Of a stretch of DNA of 7,960 nucleotides, positions 1 through 5,778 are shown in pieces. The notes beneath the pieces are model-generated. The model was given only the letters and a program-made list of their open reading frames with translations, searched no databases and was not told the origin of the DNA. Both the position numbers and the translations under genes were made by a program. How positions within the stretch are numbered: position 1 is the first letter of the stretch; each line of letters opens with the position of its first letter. The stretch lies in contig SKUV01000051.1 in assembly GCA_007129775.1 (NCBI GenBank), forward strand, positions 1-7,960, written 5' to 3'. This DNA is from Paracoccaceae bacterium (lineage in GTDB: Bacteria; Pseudomonadota; Alphaproteobacteria; Rhodobacterales; Rhodobacteraceae).

Positions 1-22
1 CGGTGCAATCAATCACACCTAG

Positions 23-85
23 AGGGACGACATGCAAACCCCCAATACGTCGATCAAAACGTACCAGAACCGCCCGCATGTCCCT
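23..85 (-). other. Long-range stem in the rRNA leader
   Basis: AGGGACGACATGC at 23-35 is complementary to GCATGTCCCT at 76-85, giving a 10-bp stem interrupted by one 2-nt bulge, with a 40-nt loop. It lies between boxA and the expected 16S start. It may be a leader fold or an RNA-processing structure. The pairing is seen; the function is inferred. Confidence 0.5.
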
Positions 86-100
86 TCAAATAAACAACAA

Positions 101-112
101 TGTCAAAGAGCA
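101..112 (-). promoter_or_regulatory. boxA antitermination element of the rRNA leader
   Basis: The minus strand reads TGCTCTTTGACA, one mismatch from the E. coli rrn boxA (TGCTCTTTAACA). In rRNA leaders boxA RNA is bound by NusB-NusE (S10) and loads the antitermination complex that protects the long untranslated transcript from Rho. It sits about 125 nt downstream of the predicted start point and before the leader stem, the usual arrangement. A chance match in a T/G-poor region is unlikely. Confidence 0.82.
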
Positions 113-221
113 AGTGGCAAAAACGAACCGAAGCGCCTGAACTCGCCAGACACACCCGCCCGCATCACCTCTGATTTGTCGTCGCGTTCCGGGCAGTCCC
201 TTTCCGCGCCCCGGGGCAACA

Positions 222-236
222 TCACCGCCTCGGTGA
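222..236 (-). other. Hairpin at the predicted start of the rRNA transcript
   Basis: A perfect inverted repeat, TCACCG-CCT-CGGTGA, has a 6-bp stem and 3-nt loop. It lies 6 to 20 nt past the -10 box, so it would form at the extreme 5' end of the leader RNA, or be a symmetrical protein site at the start point. The dyad is seen; its role is not known. Confidence 0.5.
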
Positions 237-241
237 ACGGC

Positions 242-270
242 TATCTACGTCCGCGAACTCCGTAGCGCAA
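242..270 (-). promoter_or_regulatory. Sigma-70 type rRNA operon promoter
   Basis: On the minus strand, -35 TTGCGC (270-265) and -10 TAGATA (247-242) are separated by exactly 17 nt. Upstream there is an AAAA block (278-275) and a seven-A tract (301-295), which could act as UP-element sequence. The segment after the -10 is GC-rich, as expected for a growth-rate and ppGpp-sensitive stable RNA promoter. Transcription would start near 236-234 and run left through boxA. The hexamers and spacing are seen; the regulation is inferred from rRNA promoters in general. Confidence 0.72.
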
Positions 271-330
271 GCGGTTTTCGCGGCTCCGCGCTGATTTTTT
301 TCCGACGCCCGATTCTTCACCCAAAATCTT

Positions 331-350
331 GCGATTGCGGAAACAATCGC
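331..350 (-). terminator. Possible terminator or dyad downstream of msrQ
   Basis: A perfect inverted repeat, GCGATTG-CGGAAA-CAATCGC, has a 7-bp stem and 6-nt loop. On the minus strand, the direction of msrPQ transcription, it is followed by AAGATTTT, a weak T stretch. It could end msrPQ transcription before the rRNA promoter. The T run is too short for a confident intrinsic terminator, and a protein-binding dyad is equally possible. Confidence 0.35.
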
Positions 351-355
351 CACTA

Positions 356-386
356 GAGCCTTGGTGGCTCCGCAAGAATCTTTCTT
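356..386. repeat. Two short perfect inverted repeats between msrQ and the rRNA promoter
   Basis: GAGCC-TTGGT-GGCTC (356-370) and AAGAA-TCT-TTCTT (374-386) lie side by side, next to the dyad at 331-350. The surrounding 302-481 has no open frame with the codon use of its neighbours. These may be parts of an untranslated msrPQ 3' region or regulatory sites upstream of the rRNA promoter. Each is short enough to occur by chance; the clustering is what makes them worth listing. Confidence 0.3.
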
Positions 387-481
387 CGCCGCGCGTTGTC
401 TGCGAGCATATCGCCCGACTTGCTCTGGGGCCGTCCGCTTCAGACCCGGGCCGGGCGCGCGGATGTCGGCACTGAGGCCGT

Positions 482-1117
482 TCAGCCGGCGCCTTGAGCT
501 CGCTTGCGGAGAATCGGCAGTCTCAGGGCCAGCAGCGCGAGAATCACGGCGAGATAGACCAGCGGCTCGGTTTCCCAGATGCGCACCAGCATGATGTAGT
601 GAATCACCCCGAGCAGCGCCGCCGGATAGGTCAGCAGATGCAGGCGCCGCCACGCCGTGCTGCCCAGCCGTCGGAGTGCCCGATCGTTTGATGTCAGTGC
701 CAATGGCAGCATCAGAACGAATGCGGCCATACCGACGGTGATGTAGGGGCGCTCCAGAATATCCGCCCAGACACCCTGCAATTGCAGATCCAGCAGTGTC
801 CATGTCAGCAGATGCAACACCACATAAAGGAACGCCAAGAGCCCCAACGCCCTGCGAAAGCGCAAGAGATTCAGCCCGGTCAGCCGCCGCAGCGGCGAGA
901 CAGCTAGCACAGCCACCATCAGTTGCAGCGCGATTTCACCCAGTCGATGCTCCAGCACCTTGACCGGATCGACGCCGAGCCCGCCCGTCATCCCGAGCCA
1001 GAACAGCCAGACCGGCGGCAGGCAGCCCAGAAGGTAGACGAGCCACAGAGGAACGCGCCGCAATGCCGGATTGAGCGCCTGCGCGACAGAGAAGGACTGC
1101 GCCGTCTGCATCCGCAT
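482..1117 (-). CDS. msrQ: MsrQ, haem-containing membrane subunit of the periplasmic methionine sulfoxide reductase
   Basis: Inner-membrane b-type haem protein that passes electrons from the respiratory chain or a flavin reductase to periplasmic MsrP. The 211-residue product has about six hydrophobic segments (roughly 24-42, 60-75, 91-110, 127-142, 160-178, 185-203). It carries the ferric-reductase-like histidines H102 (VLHLLTW), H160 (RRLHLLTY) and H173 (VIHY). Their spacing (58 and 13 residues) closely follows the haem-ligand histidines of E. coli MsrQ. Length is normal for the family. The start follows the msrP stop by 15 nt with a poor ribosome site, so translation is probably coupled to msrP. 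A second Met two codons in is an alternative start. It is the last gene before the 302-481 gap. Confidence 0.93.
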   Translation of the reverse strand: MRMQTAQSFSVAQALNPALRRVPLWLVYLLGCLPPVWLFWLGMTGGLGVDPVKVLEHRLGEIALQLMVAVLAVSPLRRLTGLNLLRFRRALGLLAFLYVVLHLLTWTLLDLQLQGVWADILERPYITVGMAAFVLMLPLALTSNDRALRRLGSTAWRRLHLLTYPAALLGVIHYIMLVRIWETEPLVYLAVILALLALRLPILRKRAQGAG

Positions 1118-1132
1118 CCGCTTGCGCCGGCC

Positions 1133-2095
1133 TCAGTAATGGACCCGCAGGTCCATCCCTTCGTAAAGGTGGGCCACCTGGTCGCCATAACCATTGAACA
1201 TCAGCGTCGGCTGGCGTGTCGGAAACAGGCCGCCACCGATCACACGTTCAGTGGCCTGCGACCAGCGCGGGTGATCGACCTCGGGGTTCACATTGGCAAA
1301 ATAACCGTATTCTTGCGGCTGCAGCATATTCCACGTGGTAGGCGGCTGATCTTCGGTCAGCGTGATCCGCACGATCGACTTGATCGATTTGAAACCGTAT
1401 TTCCACGGCACGATCAGCCGGATCGGGGCGCCGTTCTGGTTCGGAAGCGGTTCACGGTAGAGGCCATTAACCAGAATCGTCAGCGGGTGCATGGCTTCGT
1501 CCAATCGCAGCCCTTCCAAATAGGGCCACGGAAAGTTGTCCCGGCGCTGGCCCGGCATCTCTTCCGGGCGTTCCAGCGTCTCGAAAGCCACGTGGCGGGC
1601 TTCGGGCAGCACGCCGACCCGGTCAAGAAGCACGGCCAGTTCGAAGCCCACCCAAGGCACCACGCGCGACCAGCCCTCGACGCAGCGAAAGCGATAGATC
1701 CGCTCCTCCAATGTCACACCCTCGGTGATCTGGTCGAAGGAATAGGTGCCCGGCCGCTCCACCAGCCCGTCGATGACAACCTCCCATGGGCTGGTTGTCA
1801 GCGTGTGGGCACGTCGCGCCGGATCGCTCTTGCCGGTGCCGAATTCATAGAAGTTGTTGTATGTAGTGATCTCTTCGAAACTGTGCGGCGCCTCATCGGT
1901 GGACAGGGGGCTGTCGATCACCTCCAGTGTGGGGATGGGGTTTGCCGCAGCCCTTGCCCCGAGCGCAAGCGCCGCGCCGGCGCCGGCCAGCAGGGCGCGG
2001 CGATTGACCCATGCCTGCGGCGGCGTCACATCGGCCCAACCGAGTTGGCCGGGGGCCTGCGGGCGAAACGGGGCGGGGCGAAAACGATCGGCCAT
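1133..2095 (-). CDS. msrP: MsrP, molybdopterin-dependent periplasmic protein-methionine sulfoxide reductase
   Basis: Catalytic subunit that reduces methionine sulfoxide in envelope proteins damaged by reactive chlorine or oxygen species, fed by MsrQ. The chosen start gives 320 residues, close to the E. coli enzyme (334). A twin-arginine signal, NRRALLAG at 31-38, leads into a hydrophobic stretch and AxA-like cleavage sites near 47-51, implying folded export with cofactor. The sulfite-oxidase-type fold shows the molybdenum-ligand cysteine C138 in RFRCVEGW. Also visible are the conserved IVPWKYGFKSIKS segment (228-240) and a family-typical C-terminus with NPEVDHPRW (270-278). The frame stays open further upstream to 2248. 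I reject that longer start because 2095 has a good Shine-Dalgarno and the extension does not resemble the family N-terminus. The roughly 30 residues before the twin arginines are typical of alphaproteobacterial MsrP. Confidence 0.95.
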   Translation of the reverse strand: MADRFRPAPFRPQAPGQLGWADVTPPQAWVNRRALLAGAGAALALGARAAANPIPTLEVIDSPLSTDEAPHSFEEITTYNNFYEFGTGKSDPARRAHTLTTSPWEVVIDGLVERPGTYSFDQITEGVTLEERIYRFRCVEGWSRVVPWVGFELAVLLDRVGVLPEARHVAFETLERPEEMPGQRRDNFPWPYLEGLRLDEAMHPLTILVNGLYREPLPNQNGAPIRLIVPWKYGFKSIKSIVRITLTEDQPPTTWNMLQPQEYGYFANVNPEVDHPRWSQATERVIGGGLFPTRQPTLMFNGYGDQVAHLYEGMDLRVHY

Positions 2096-2426
2096 AATGA
2101 GCACCCTCTCTGCTGGTCTGGTCGTGACCCAACCCAAAGTAGCCGAAACCGGCACCATCGCCAGAAAAACCTCCATCACGGCTGCGGCATCGTGGCTTGC
2201 GTGTCGTCCATCGACGTCGGGCGACCACAGGACTTCACGCCGGTTCACCCTTGGTCACAGGTTTTTGTGTGGAAGCGTGCCGTCGACGCCGCTTAGTGCG
2301 TTGGGAGGCCGTAGCAAGCTGGAGCTACAGCAATTTTATCGTGGAAACCGATGCATCCTGTCGCAGGTCTGTGCGCATTCGACCCACTGCCAGCACGACT
2401 GGCGCAAAATCGAAAAGGAGCGAACC
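2096..2426. other. Divergent intergenic region between msrP and the first fasciclin gene
   Basis: This 331-bp stretch must hold the promoters of msrPQ (leftward) and of the first fasciclin gene (rightward). Open frames crossing it lack neighbour-like codon use and family resemblance. I see no convincing -35/-10 pair in either direction and no clear alphaproteobacterial RpoE-type (TGATCC) or RpoH-type (CTTG plus C-rich -10) site. The only structure I note is GTAGC-N8-GCTAC at 2311-2328, about 100 nt before the fasciclin start. It could be an operator or a leader hairpin. Confidence 0.5.
2104..2111 (-). promoter_or_regulatory. Ribosome binding site fixing the msrP start
   Basis: AGAGAGGG on the minus strand ends 8 nt before the ATG at 2095. 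No comparable site precedes the upstream in-frame Met at 2248, which supports the 320-residue MsrP. Confidence 0.75.
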
Positions 2427-2888
2427 ATGATCCGCAAGACTCTGCTGACCACCACCGCCGCCGCCTTCTTCGCCGCCCCCGCGATGGCTGATGACATCGT
2501 CGACATCGCCGTCGGCGCCGGTACGTTCGAAACGCTGGTTGCCGCGGTTACCGCCGCCGGCCTCGTCGATACGCTGAAAGGCGAAGGCCCGTTCACCGTT
2601 TTCGCGCCGACCGATGAAGCCTTCGCGGCGCTGCCCGAGGGCACGGTCGAAGGTTTGCTGGAGGATATCGACACGCTGACCGCGATCCTGACCTATCACG
2701 TGGTTCCGGGGCAGGTTCTGTCGACCGATCTGACCGATGGCATGATGGCCGAAACCGTCAACGGTCAGTCGGTGACCATCGGCACCGAAGGCGGCGTGAC
2801 CGTCGACGGCGCCAATGTGATCACCGCCGACATCATGGCTTCGAACGGCGTTATCCACGTTATCGATGCGGTGATCCTGCCGGAATAA
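2427..2888 (+). CDS. Secreted single-domain fasciclin (FAS1) protein, Sec signal
   Basis: Small exported protein of 153 residues. Residues 1-21 form a Sec signal peptide: MIRK, then a hydrophobic threonine/alanine-rich core, ending APAMA before DD. The rest is one FAS1 domain, with the first conserved block GPFTVFAPTDEAF (54-66), the Tyr-His motif YHVVPG (90-95) and the second conserved block GVIHVIDAVILP (141-152). The mature protein is strongly acidic. FAS1 domains mediate adhesion or cell-surface contacts in many organisms; small bacterial ones are mostly of unknown role. The start has a strong AAGGAG site (2415-2420) at 6 nt, and an intrinsic terminator follows, so this is probably a well-expressed single-gene transcript. 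It faces away from msrP and is followed by a diverged paralogue. Confidence 0.93.
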   Translation: MIRKTLLTTTAAAFFAAPAMADDIVDIAVGAGTFETLVAAVTAAGLVDTLKGEGPFTVFAPTDEAFAALPEGTVEGLLEDIDTLTAILTYHVVPGQVLSTDLTDGMMAETVNGQSVTIGTEGGVTVDGANVITADIMASNGVIHVIDAVILPE

Positions 2889-2909
2889 TCCTCTCGCAGG
2901 TGCCTGGAG

Positions 2910-2938
2910 GGGGCGGCCGCTTGCGGCCGCCCCTTTTT
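2910..2938 (+). terminator. Intrinsic terminator after the first fasciclin gene
   Basis: GGGGCGGCCG (2910-2919) pairs perfectly with CGGCCGCCCC (2924-2933) around a CTTG loop, followed at once by TTTTT (2934-2938). It begins 21 nt after the stop codon. It should separate this transcript from the second fasciclin gene, which therefore needs its own promoter within 2939-3057. Confidence 0.9.
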
Positions 2939-2984
2939 CATGGGCTTTCACGGGCGACACCGCTGCCGATACCTGTGCGGGCTG

Positions 2985-3013
2985 TTGAACCAGCGCCGCA
3001 AATCCGCCAGACT
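2985..3013 (+). promoter_or_regulatory. Weak candidate promoter of the second fasciclin gene
   Basis: TTGAAC (2985-2990) is followed after 17 nt by CAGACT (3008-3013), a poor -10. It lies between the terminator and the next start codon, where a promoter is expected. The -35 is reasonable and the -10 matches only two consensus positions. Confidence 0.2.
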
Positions 3014-3057
3014 CCGCCGATATTCGCCAAAAGCCGTATCTTGAGCGAGGATCTGCC

Positions 3058-3561
3058 ATGAACCGTCGTCACGCCCTGTCCATGCTCGCCGCGGTGCCTG
3101 CGGCTGTCGCGCTGCCGGCGCTGCCCGCGCGCGCGCTGCACTGGACGGATATTCCCGCCCGCCTCGGCGCCACGCCCGGGCTGTCCACCCTGAACAGCGC
3201 GCTTGAAGCTTCCGGGTTGATGGCTGGCCTCAGGGTCAAGACTGCGTCCTACACGCTCTTTGCGCCGACGAACGAGGCCTTTGCTGCTCTGCCCGCCGGC
3301 ACGCTGGACGATCTGCTGCGCCCCGAGAACCAGTCTGCGCTGGAAAATGTTCTGCGCGGCCACCTTGTGTTGGGGCGTCTGCGCTCGGACCAGTTTCTGG
3401 GGCGGCGCGTGCAGATCACGATGGCCAACGGCAGCCGGATCCGCGTCGACGGCACGCGCAGCCCGGCCGTCGTGAATAACCGTGCCCGTCTGCTGGGCAT
3501 GGATGACGAGGGGCGCAACGGGATTATCCATGTGATCGACGCGGTGATTCTGCCGGGTTGA
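3058..3561 (+). CDS. Secreted fasciclin (FAS1) protein with twin-arginine-like signal
   Basis: A 167-residue paralogue of the upstream protein. The N-terminus MNRRHALSML has two adjacent arginines before an uncharged hydrophobic stretch and an ALPARA site at 21-26, which fits a Tat signal, though Sec export cannot be excluded. One FAS1 domain follows, with SYTLFAPTNEAF (64-75) and NGIIHVIDAVILPG (154-167); the last block is almost identical to the neighbour's. The usual Tyr-His motif is changed to GHLVLG (101-106), keeping the histidine but not the tyrosine. The mature part is richer in arginine than the acidic first paralogue. A GAGGA site (3047-3051) lies 6 nt before the ATG. Function is unknown; the pair looks like an old tandem duplication with divergence. 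Being 67 nt upstream, it could be co-transcribed with queG. Confidence 0.9.
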   Translation: MNRRHALSMLAAVPAAVALPALPARALHWTDIPARLGATPGLSTLNSALEASGLMAGLRVKTASYTLFAPTNEAFAALPAGTLDDLLRPENQSALENVLRGHLVLGRLRSDQFLGRRVQITMANGSRIRVDGTRSPAVVNNRARLLGMDDEGRNGIIHVIDAVILPG

Positions 3562-3628
3562 GCCGTCACGCCCCGAGCGGCGCGGCGCCATCTGCAAGGG
3601 CAGGCCGACGAGGGGTGGGAAAGCGGCG

Positions 3629-4690
3629 ATGGAGGCGGACGAGATCAAGGCGATGCTGCAGGCGCGCGCCCGCGCAGAAGGCTTCGCCGGCATGGGTATC
3701 TGCCGCCCCGATGCCATACCGCAGGCGCCCGAACGCCTGGCGGCCTATCTCGATGCTGGCCGTCATGGCCAGATGCAATGGATGGCCGAGCGTGTGGCCT
3801 GGCGCGAAAACCCCGCCGCGCTCTGGCCAGAGGCGCGCGCGGTGATCCTGTTGGCCGAACCCTACACGCCCGCGCATGATCCGCTTGCCGTGCTGGAATG
3901 GCGCGACCGCGCGGCGATTTCGGTTTATGCGCAGGGACGCGACTATCATGACATCGTCAAGAAGCGGCTGAAGCGGCTGGGGCGATGGCTGGTGGCCGAG
4001 GCCGGGTGCGAGATCAAGGTTTTCGTGGATACCGCGCCGGTGATGGAAAAGCCGCTGGCGCAGGCGGCGGGGCTGGGCTGGCAGGGAAAGCACACCAACC
4101 TTCTGTCGCGCGATCTGGGCAACTGGTTCTTTCTGGGCGCGATATTCACCACCGCCCAACTGCCGCCAGACCTCCCCGAGGCGGAGCATTGCGGCACCTG
4201 CACCGCGTGCCTCGACATCTGCCCGACGCGTGCTTTCCCCGCGCCCTTCCAGCTCGATGCGCGGCGCTGCATCTCGTACCTGACGATCGAACACAAGGGC
4301 CGGGTGGACCCCGAATTGCGCCCGCTGATGGGCAACCGGATTTACGGCTGTGACGATTGTCTGGCGGTCTGCCCGTGGAACAAGTTCGCGGTTGCGGCGC
4401 AAGAGGTCGGCTATGCCGCCCGTCCCGAACTGGTCGCGCCCCCGCTGGCAGAGCTTGCCGGGCTCGACGATGCCGCCTTCCGCGCGCGATTCTCCGGCAG
4501 CCCGATCAAGCGCATCGGTCGCAACCGCTTCGTGCGCAACGTGCTTTACGCCATCGGCAATTCCGGTGACCCGGCGCTGGTGCCAGCCGTGCGGGCGCTC
4601 CTGGACGATCCCGATGACGCGGTCGCCGATGCCGCCCGCTGGGCGCTGGACCGGCTGACCGGGGCAGGGGCCTGTCGCGTGGAGGGCTGA
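3629..4690 (+). CDS. queG: QueG, epoxyqueuosine reductase
   Basis: Cytoplasmic cobalamin- and iron-sulfur-dependent enzyme that reduces epoxyqueuosine to queuosine in the wobble position of tRNAs with GUN anticodons. The 353-residue product has the N-terminal cobalamin-binding region with D134 in VFVDTAPVMEK, equivalent to the proposed catalytic aspartate of the family. A ferredoxin-like domain carries two cluster motifs: C188-x2-C191-x2-C194-x3-C198P and C241-x2-C244-x3-C248P. The segment around 304-343 (NVLYAIGNSGDPALV onward) reads as a HEAT-like repeat, as in longer QueG proteins. The ATG follows a GTGGGA-like site. It ends only 7 bp from the convergent E1-like gene on the other strand. 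Other queuosine genes are not in the window. Confidence 0.96.
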   Translation: MEADEIKAMLQARARAEGFAGMGICRPDAIPQAPERLAAYLDAGRHGQMQWMAERVAWRENPAALWPEARAVILLAEPYTPAHDPLAVLEWRDRAAISVYAQGRDYHDIVKKRLKRLGRWLVAEAGCEIKVFVDTAPVMEKPLAQAAGLGWQGKHTNLLSRDLGNWFFLGAIFTTAQLPPDLPEAEHCGTCTACLDICPTRAFPAPFQLDARRCISYLTIEHKGRVDPELRPLMGNRIYGCDDCLAVCPWNKFAVAAQEVGYAARPELVAPPLAELAGLDDAAFRARFSGSPIKRIGRNRFVRNVLYAIGNSGDPALVPAVRALLDDPDDAVADAARWALDRLTGAGACRVEG

Positions 4691-4697
4691 GCCGGGG

Positions 4698-5771
4698 TCA
4701 GGCTGCGGTTTCGGCCGCTTTCCCTGCCACGGCCCCGCAGACCGGGCAGTCGGGCGTGGAACGTGTCCGGATCGAGCGGGTTTCGGCATGCAGCGCGTCG
4801 TGGATGATGAGCCGTCCGCGCAGACCTTCGCCCGCCTCGGCCAGCAGCTTCAGCGCCTCCACCGCCATCATCGCTCCGATCACCCCGGGCAGCGGCGCGA
4901 TCACGCCGGCTTCGGCGCAGCTGGGCACGAGGCCGGGCGCCGGACGCTGGGGAAAGACGCATTGATAGCAGGGCCCGCCGCGGGCCGGATCGTAAAGCCC
5001 GATCTGCCCTTCCCATTGCGTTATCGCCGCCGAAATCAGCGGCTTGCCAGTCGCCACCGCCGCCCGGTTGGCCAGGTAGCGTGTGTCGAAATTGTCGGTT
5101 CCGTCGAGGATCAGATCGTAATCGGCGAACAGATCCTGCGCAATGTCCTCGGTCAGGCGCCGGTGATATGGGCGGGTCTCGATGAACGGATTGATCGCTT
5201 CCATCGCTGCCTGCGCAGAAAAGACCTTGGGCATCCCGATGCGCGCATCGCTGTGGATCACCTGTCGCTGCAGGTTGGAATTCTCCACCACATCGTCGTC
5301 GATCACCCCGATGGTGCCGATGCCCGACGCGGCCAGATACAGAAGCGCCGGCGCCCCCAGCCCGCCCGCGCCAATCACCAGCACACGCGCCTCGCGCAGG
5401 CGGCGCTGGCCCGGGCCGCCGACCTCGCGCAGCATGATGTGGCGGGCATAGCGGTCAAGCTCGGTCTCGCTGAAACTGCCGGAGCGCGCGGCCGGCGCCG
5501 CTGTGGCGGAGGATGCGCCCCCGCGTTTGCGCAGCCGGCGCAGGATGACCACATAGCCCGCGGCCAGCGCGGCGAACCCGCCCAGAACCAGCCATGGCAC
5601 GGCGCTGCCGCCCGTCGCCCGCCGCAGCTCGGCGCCTTCGGGCAGGCTGACCTGAATCACCAGAACGCCGAGATACAGCACGCCGATCATCACCAGACGG
5701 GCCCGGTAGGGGGCTCCCATGATGTGCCCGACGCCCCAGAGCACCGCCATCAGGAAAAGGATGAAGCCCAT
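4698..5771 (-). CDS. Membrane-anchored MoeB/ThiF/HesA-family E1-like adenylyltransferase
   Basis: The C-terminal part (about 99-357) is a bacterial E1-like enzyme of the type that adenylates the C-terminal Gly-Gly of MoaD- or ThiS-like sulfur carriers for molybdopterin or thiamine synthesis. Visible features are the ATP-binding GAGGLG (134-139), DDDVVENSNLQRQ (158-170), K182, DGTDNFDTR (223-231), zinc cysteines in CYQC (268-271) and CPVC (342-345), and C285 in SCAEAGV. Unusually, residues 1-97 add three hydrophobic segments (about 2-19, 26-43, 59-78) ending in RRLRKR. Positive loops suggest the enzyme domain faces the cytoplasm. No internal Met near residue 99 allows a soluble start, and AGGAG (5786-5782) supports the long start. 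It begins 7 nt after dut. A link with molybdopterin supply for MsrP is possible but only inferred. No rhodanese domain is present. Confidence 0.9.
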   Translation of the reverse strand: MGFILFLMAVLWGVGHIMGAPYRARLVMIGVLYLGVLVIQVSLPEGAELRRATGGSAVPWLVLGGFAALAAGYVVILRRLRKRGGASSATAAPAARSGSFSETELDRYARHIMLREVGGPGQRRLREARVLVIGAGGLGAPALLYLAASGIGTIGVIDDDVVENSNLQRQVIHSDARIGMPKVFSAQAAMEAINPFIETRPYHRRLTEDIAQDLFADYDLILDGTDNFDTRYLANRAAVATGKPLISAAITQWEGQIGLYDPARGGPCYQCVFPQRPAPGLVPSCAEAGVIAPLPGVIGAMMAVEALKLLAEAGEGLRGRLIIHDALHAETRSIRTRSTPDCPVCGAVAGKAAETAA

Positions 5772-5778
5772 GCCGCTA

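Larger units (their letters stand above)
1..235 (-). other. 5' leader of a ribosomal RNA operon (16S gene outside window)
   Basis: Read on the minus strand, this stretch has the order expected of an rrn leader: promoter, hairpin at the start, boxA, then a long stem, running off the left edge. No conserved 16S 5' sequence (AGAGTTTGATCCTGG) is visible, so the mature 16S gene must begin beyond position 1. The promoter and boxA are seen directly. The assignment to an rRNA operon is inference from those elements and from their similarity to rhodobacterial leaders as I remember them. Short open frames on both strands here have mixed codon use unlike the neighbouring genes and are not called. Confidence 0.75.

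Noticed and set aside
1..79. Minus-strand open frame starting at ATG 79 and running off the left edge
   Set aside because: It starts shortly after boxA inside the leader, has its purine-rich stretch too close to the ATG, and shows no family resemblance.
32..265. 77-residue plus-strand ORF with a good-looking Shine-Dalgarno and, just after the stop, a GC dyad plus seven T
   Set aside because: Codon use is mixed and unlike the neighbours. The apparent ribosome site is one arm of the rRNA leader stem, the stop lies in the -35 region of the rRNA promoter, and the T run is the promoter's upstream A tract read on the other strand.
264..301. Rho-independent terminator on the plus strand (AGCGC/GCGCT pairing and T7)
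   Set aside because: Stem pairing is poor inside, and no supported plus-strand gene precedes it. The same bases make a better rRNA promoter upstream region on the minus strand.
2096..2248. Upstream extension of MsrP to Met at 2248
   Set aside because: No ribosome site there and no family-like sequence; the start at 2095 has AGAGAGGG at 8 nt and gives the normal length.
923..2296. 457-residue plus-strand ORF opposite msrPQ
   Set aside because: It is a long antisense frame of GC-rich msrQ and msrP, which have clear motifs and family lengths; the antisense product is arginine/histidine/glutamine-rich and unlike any family I know.
1854..2426. Long upstream extension of the first fasciclin frame
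   Set aside because: The signal peptide begins at 2427 with AAGGAG 6 nt upstream; the extension runs antisense to msrP and would place the signal peptide internally.
3566..4789. 407-residue minus-strand ORF opposite queG
   Set aside because: Antisense shadow of queG, whose cysteine cluster motifs and catalytic aspartate are intact.
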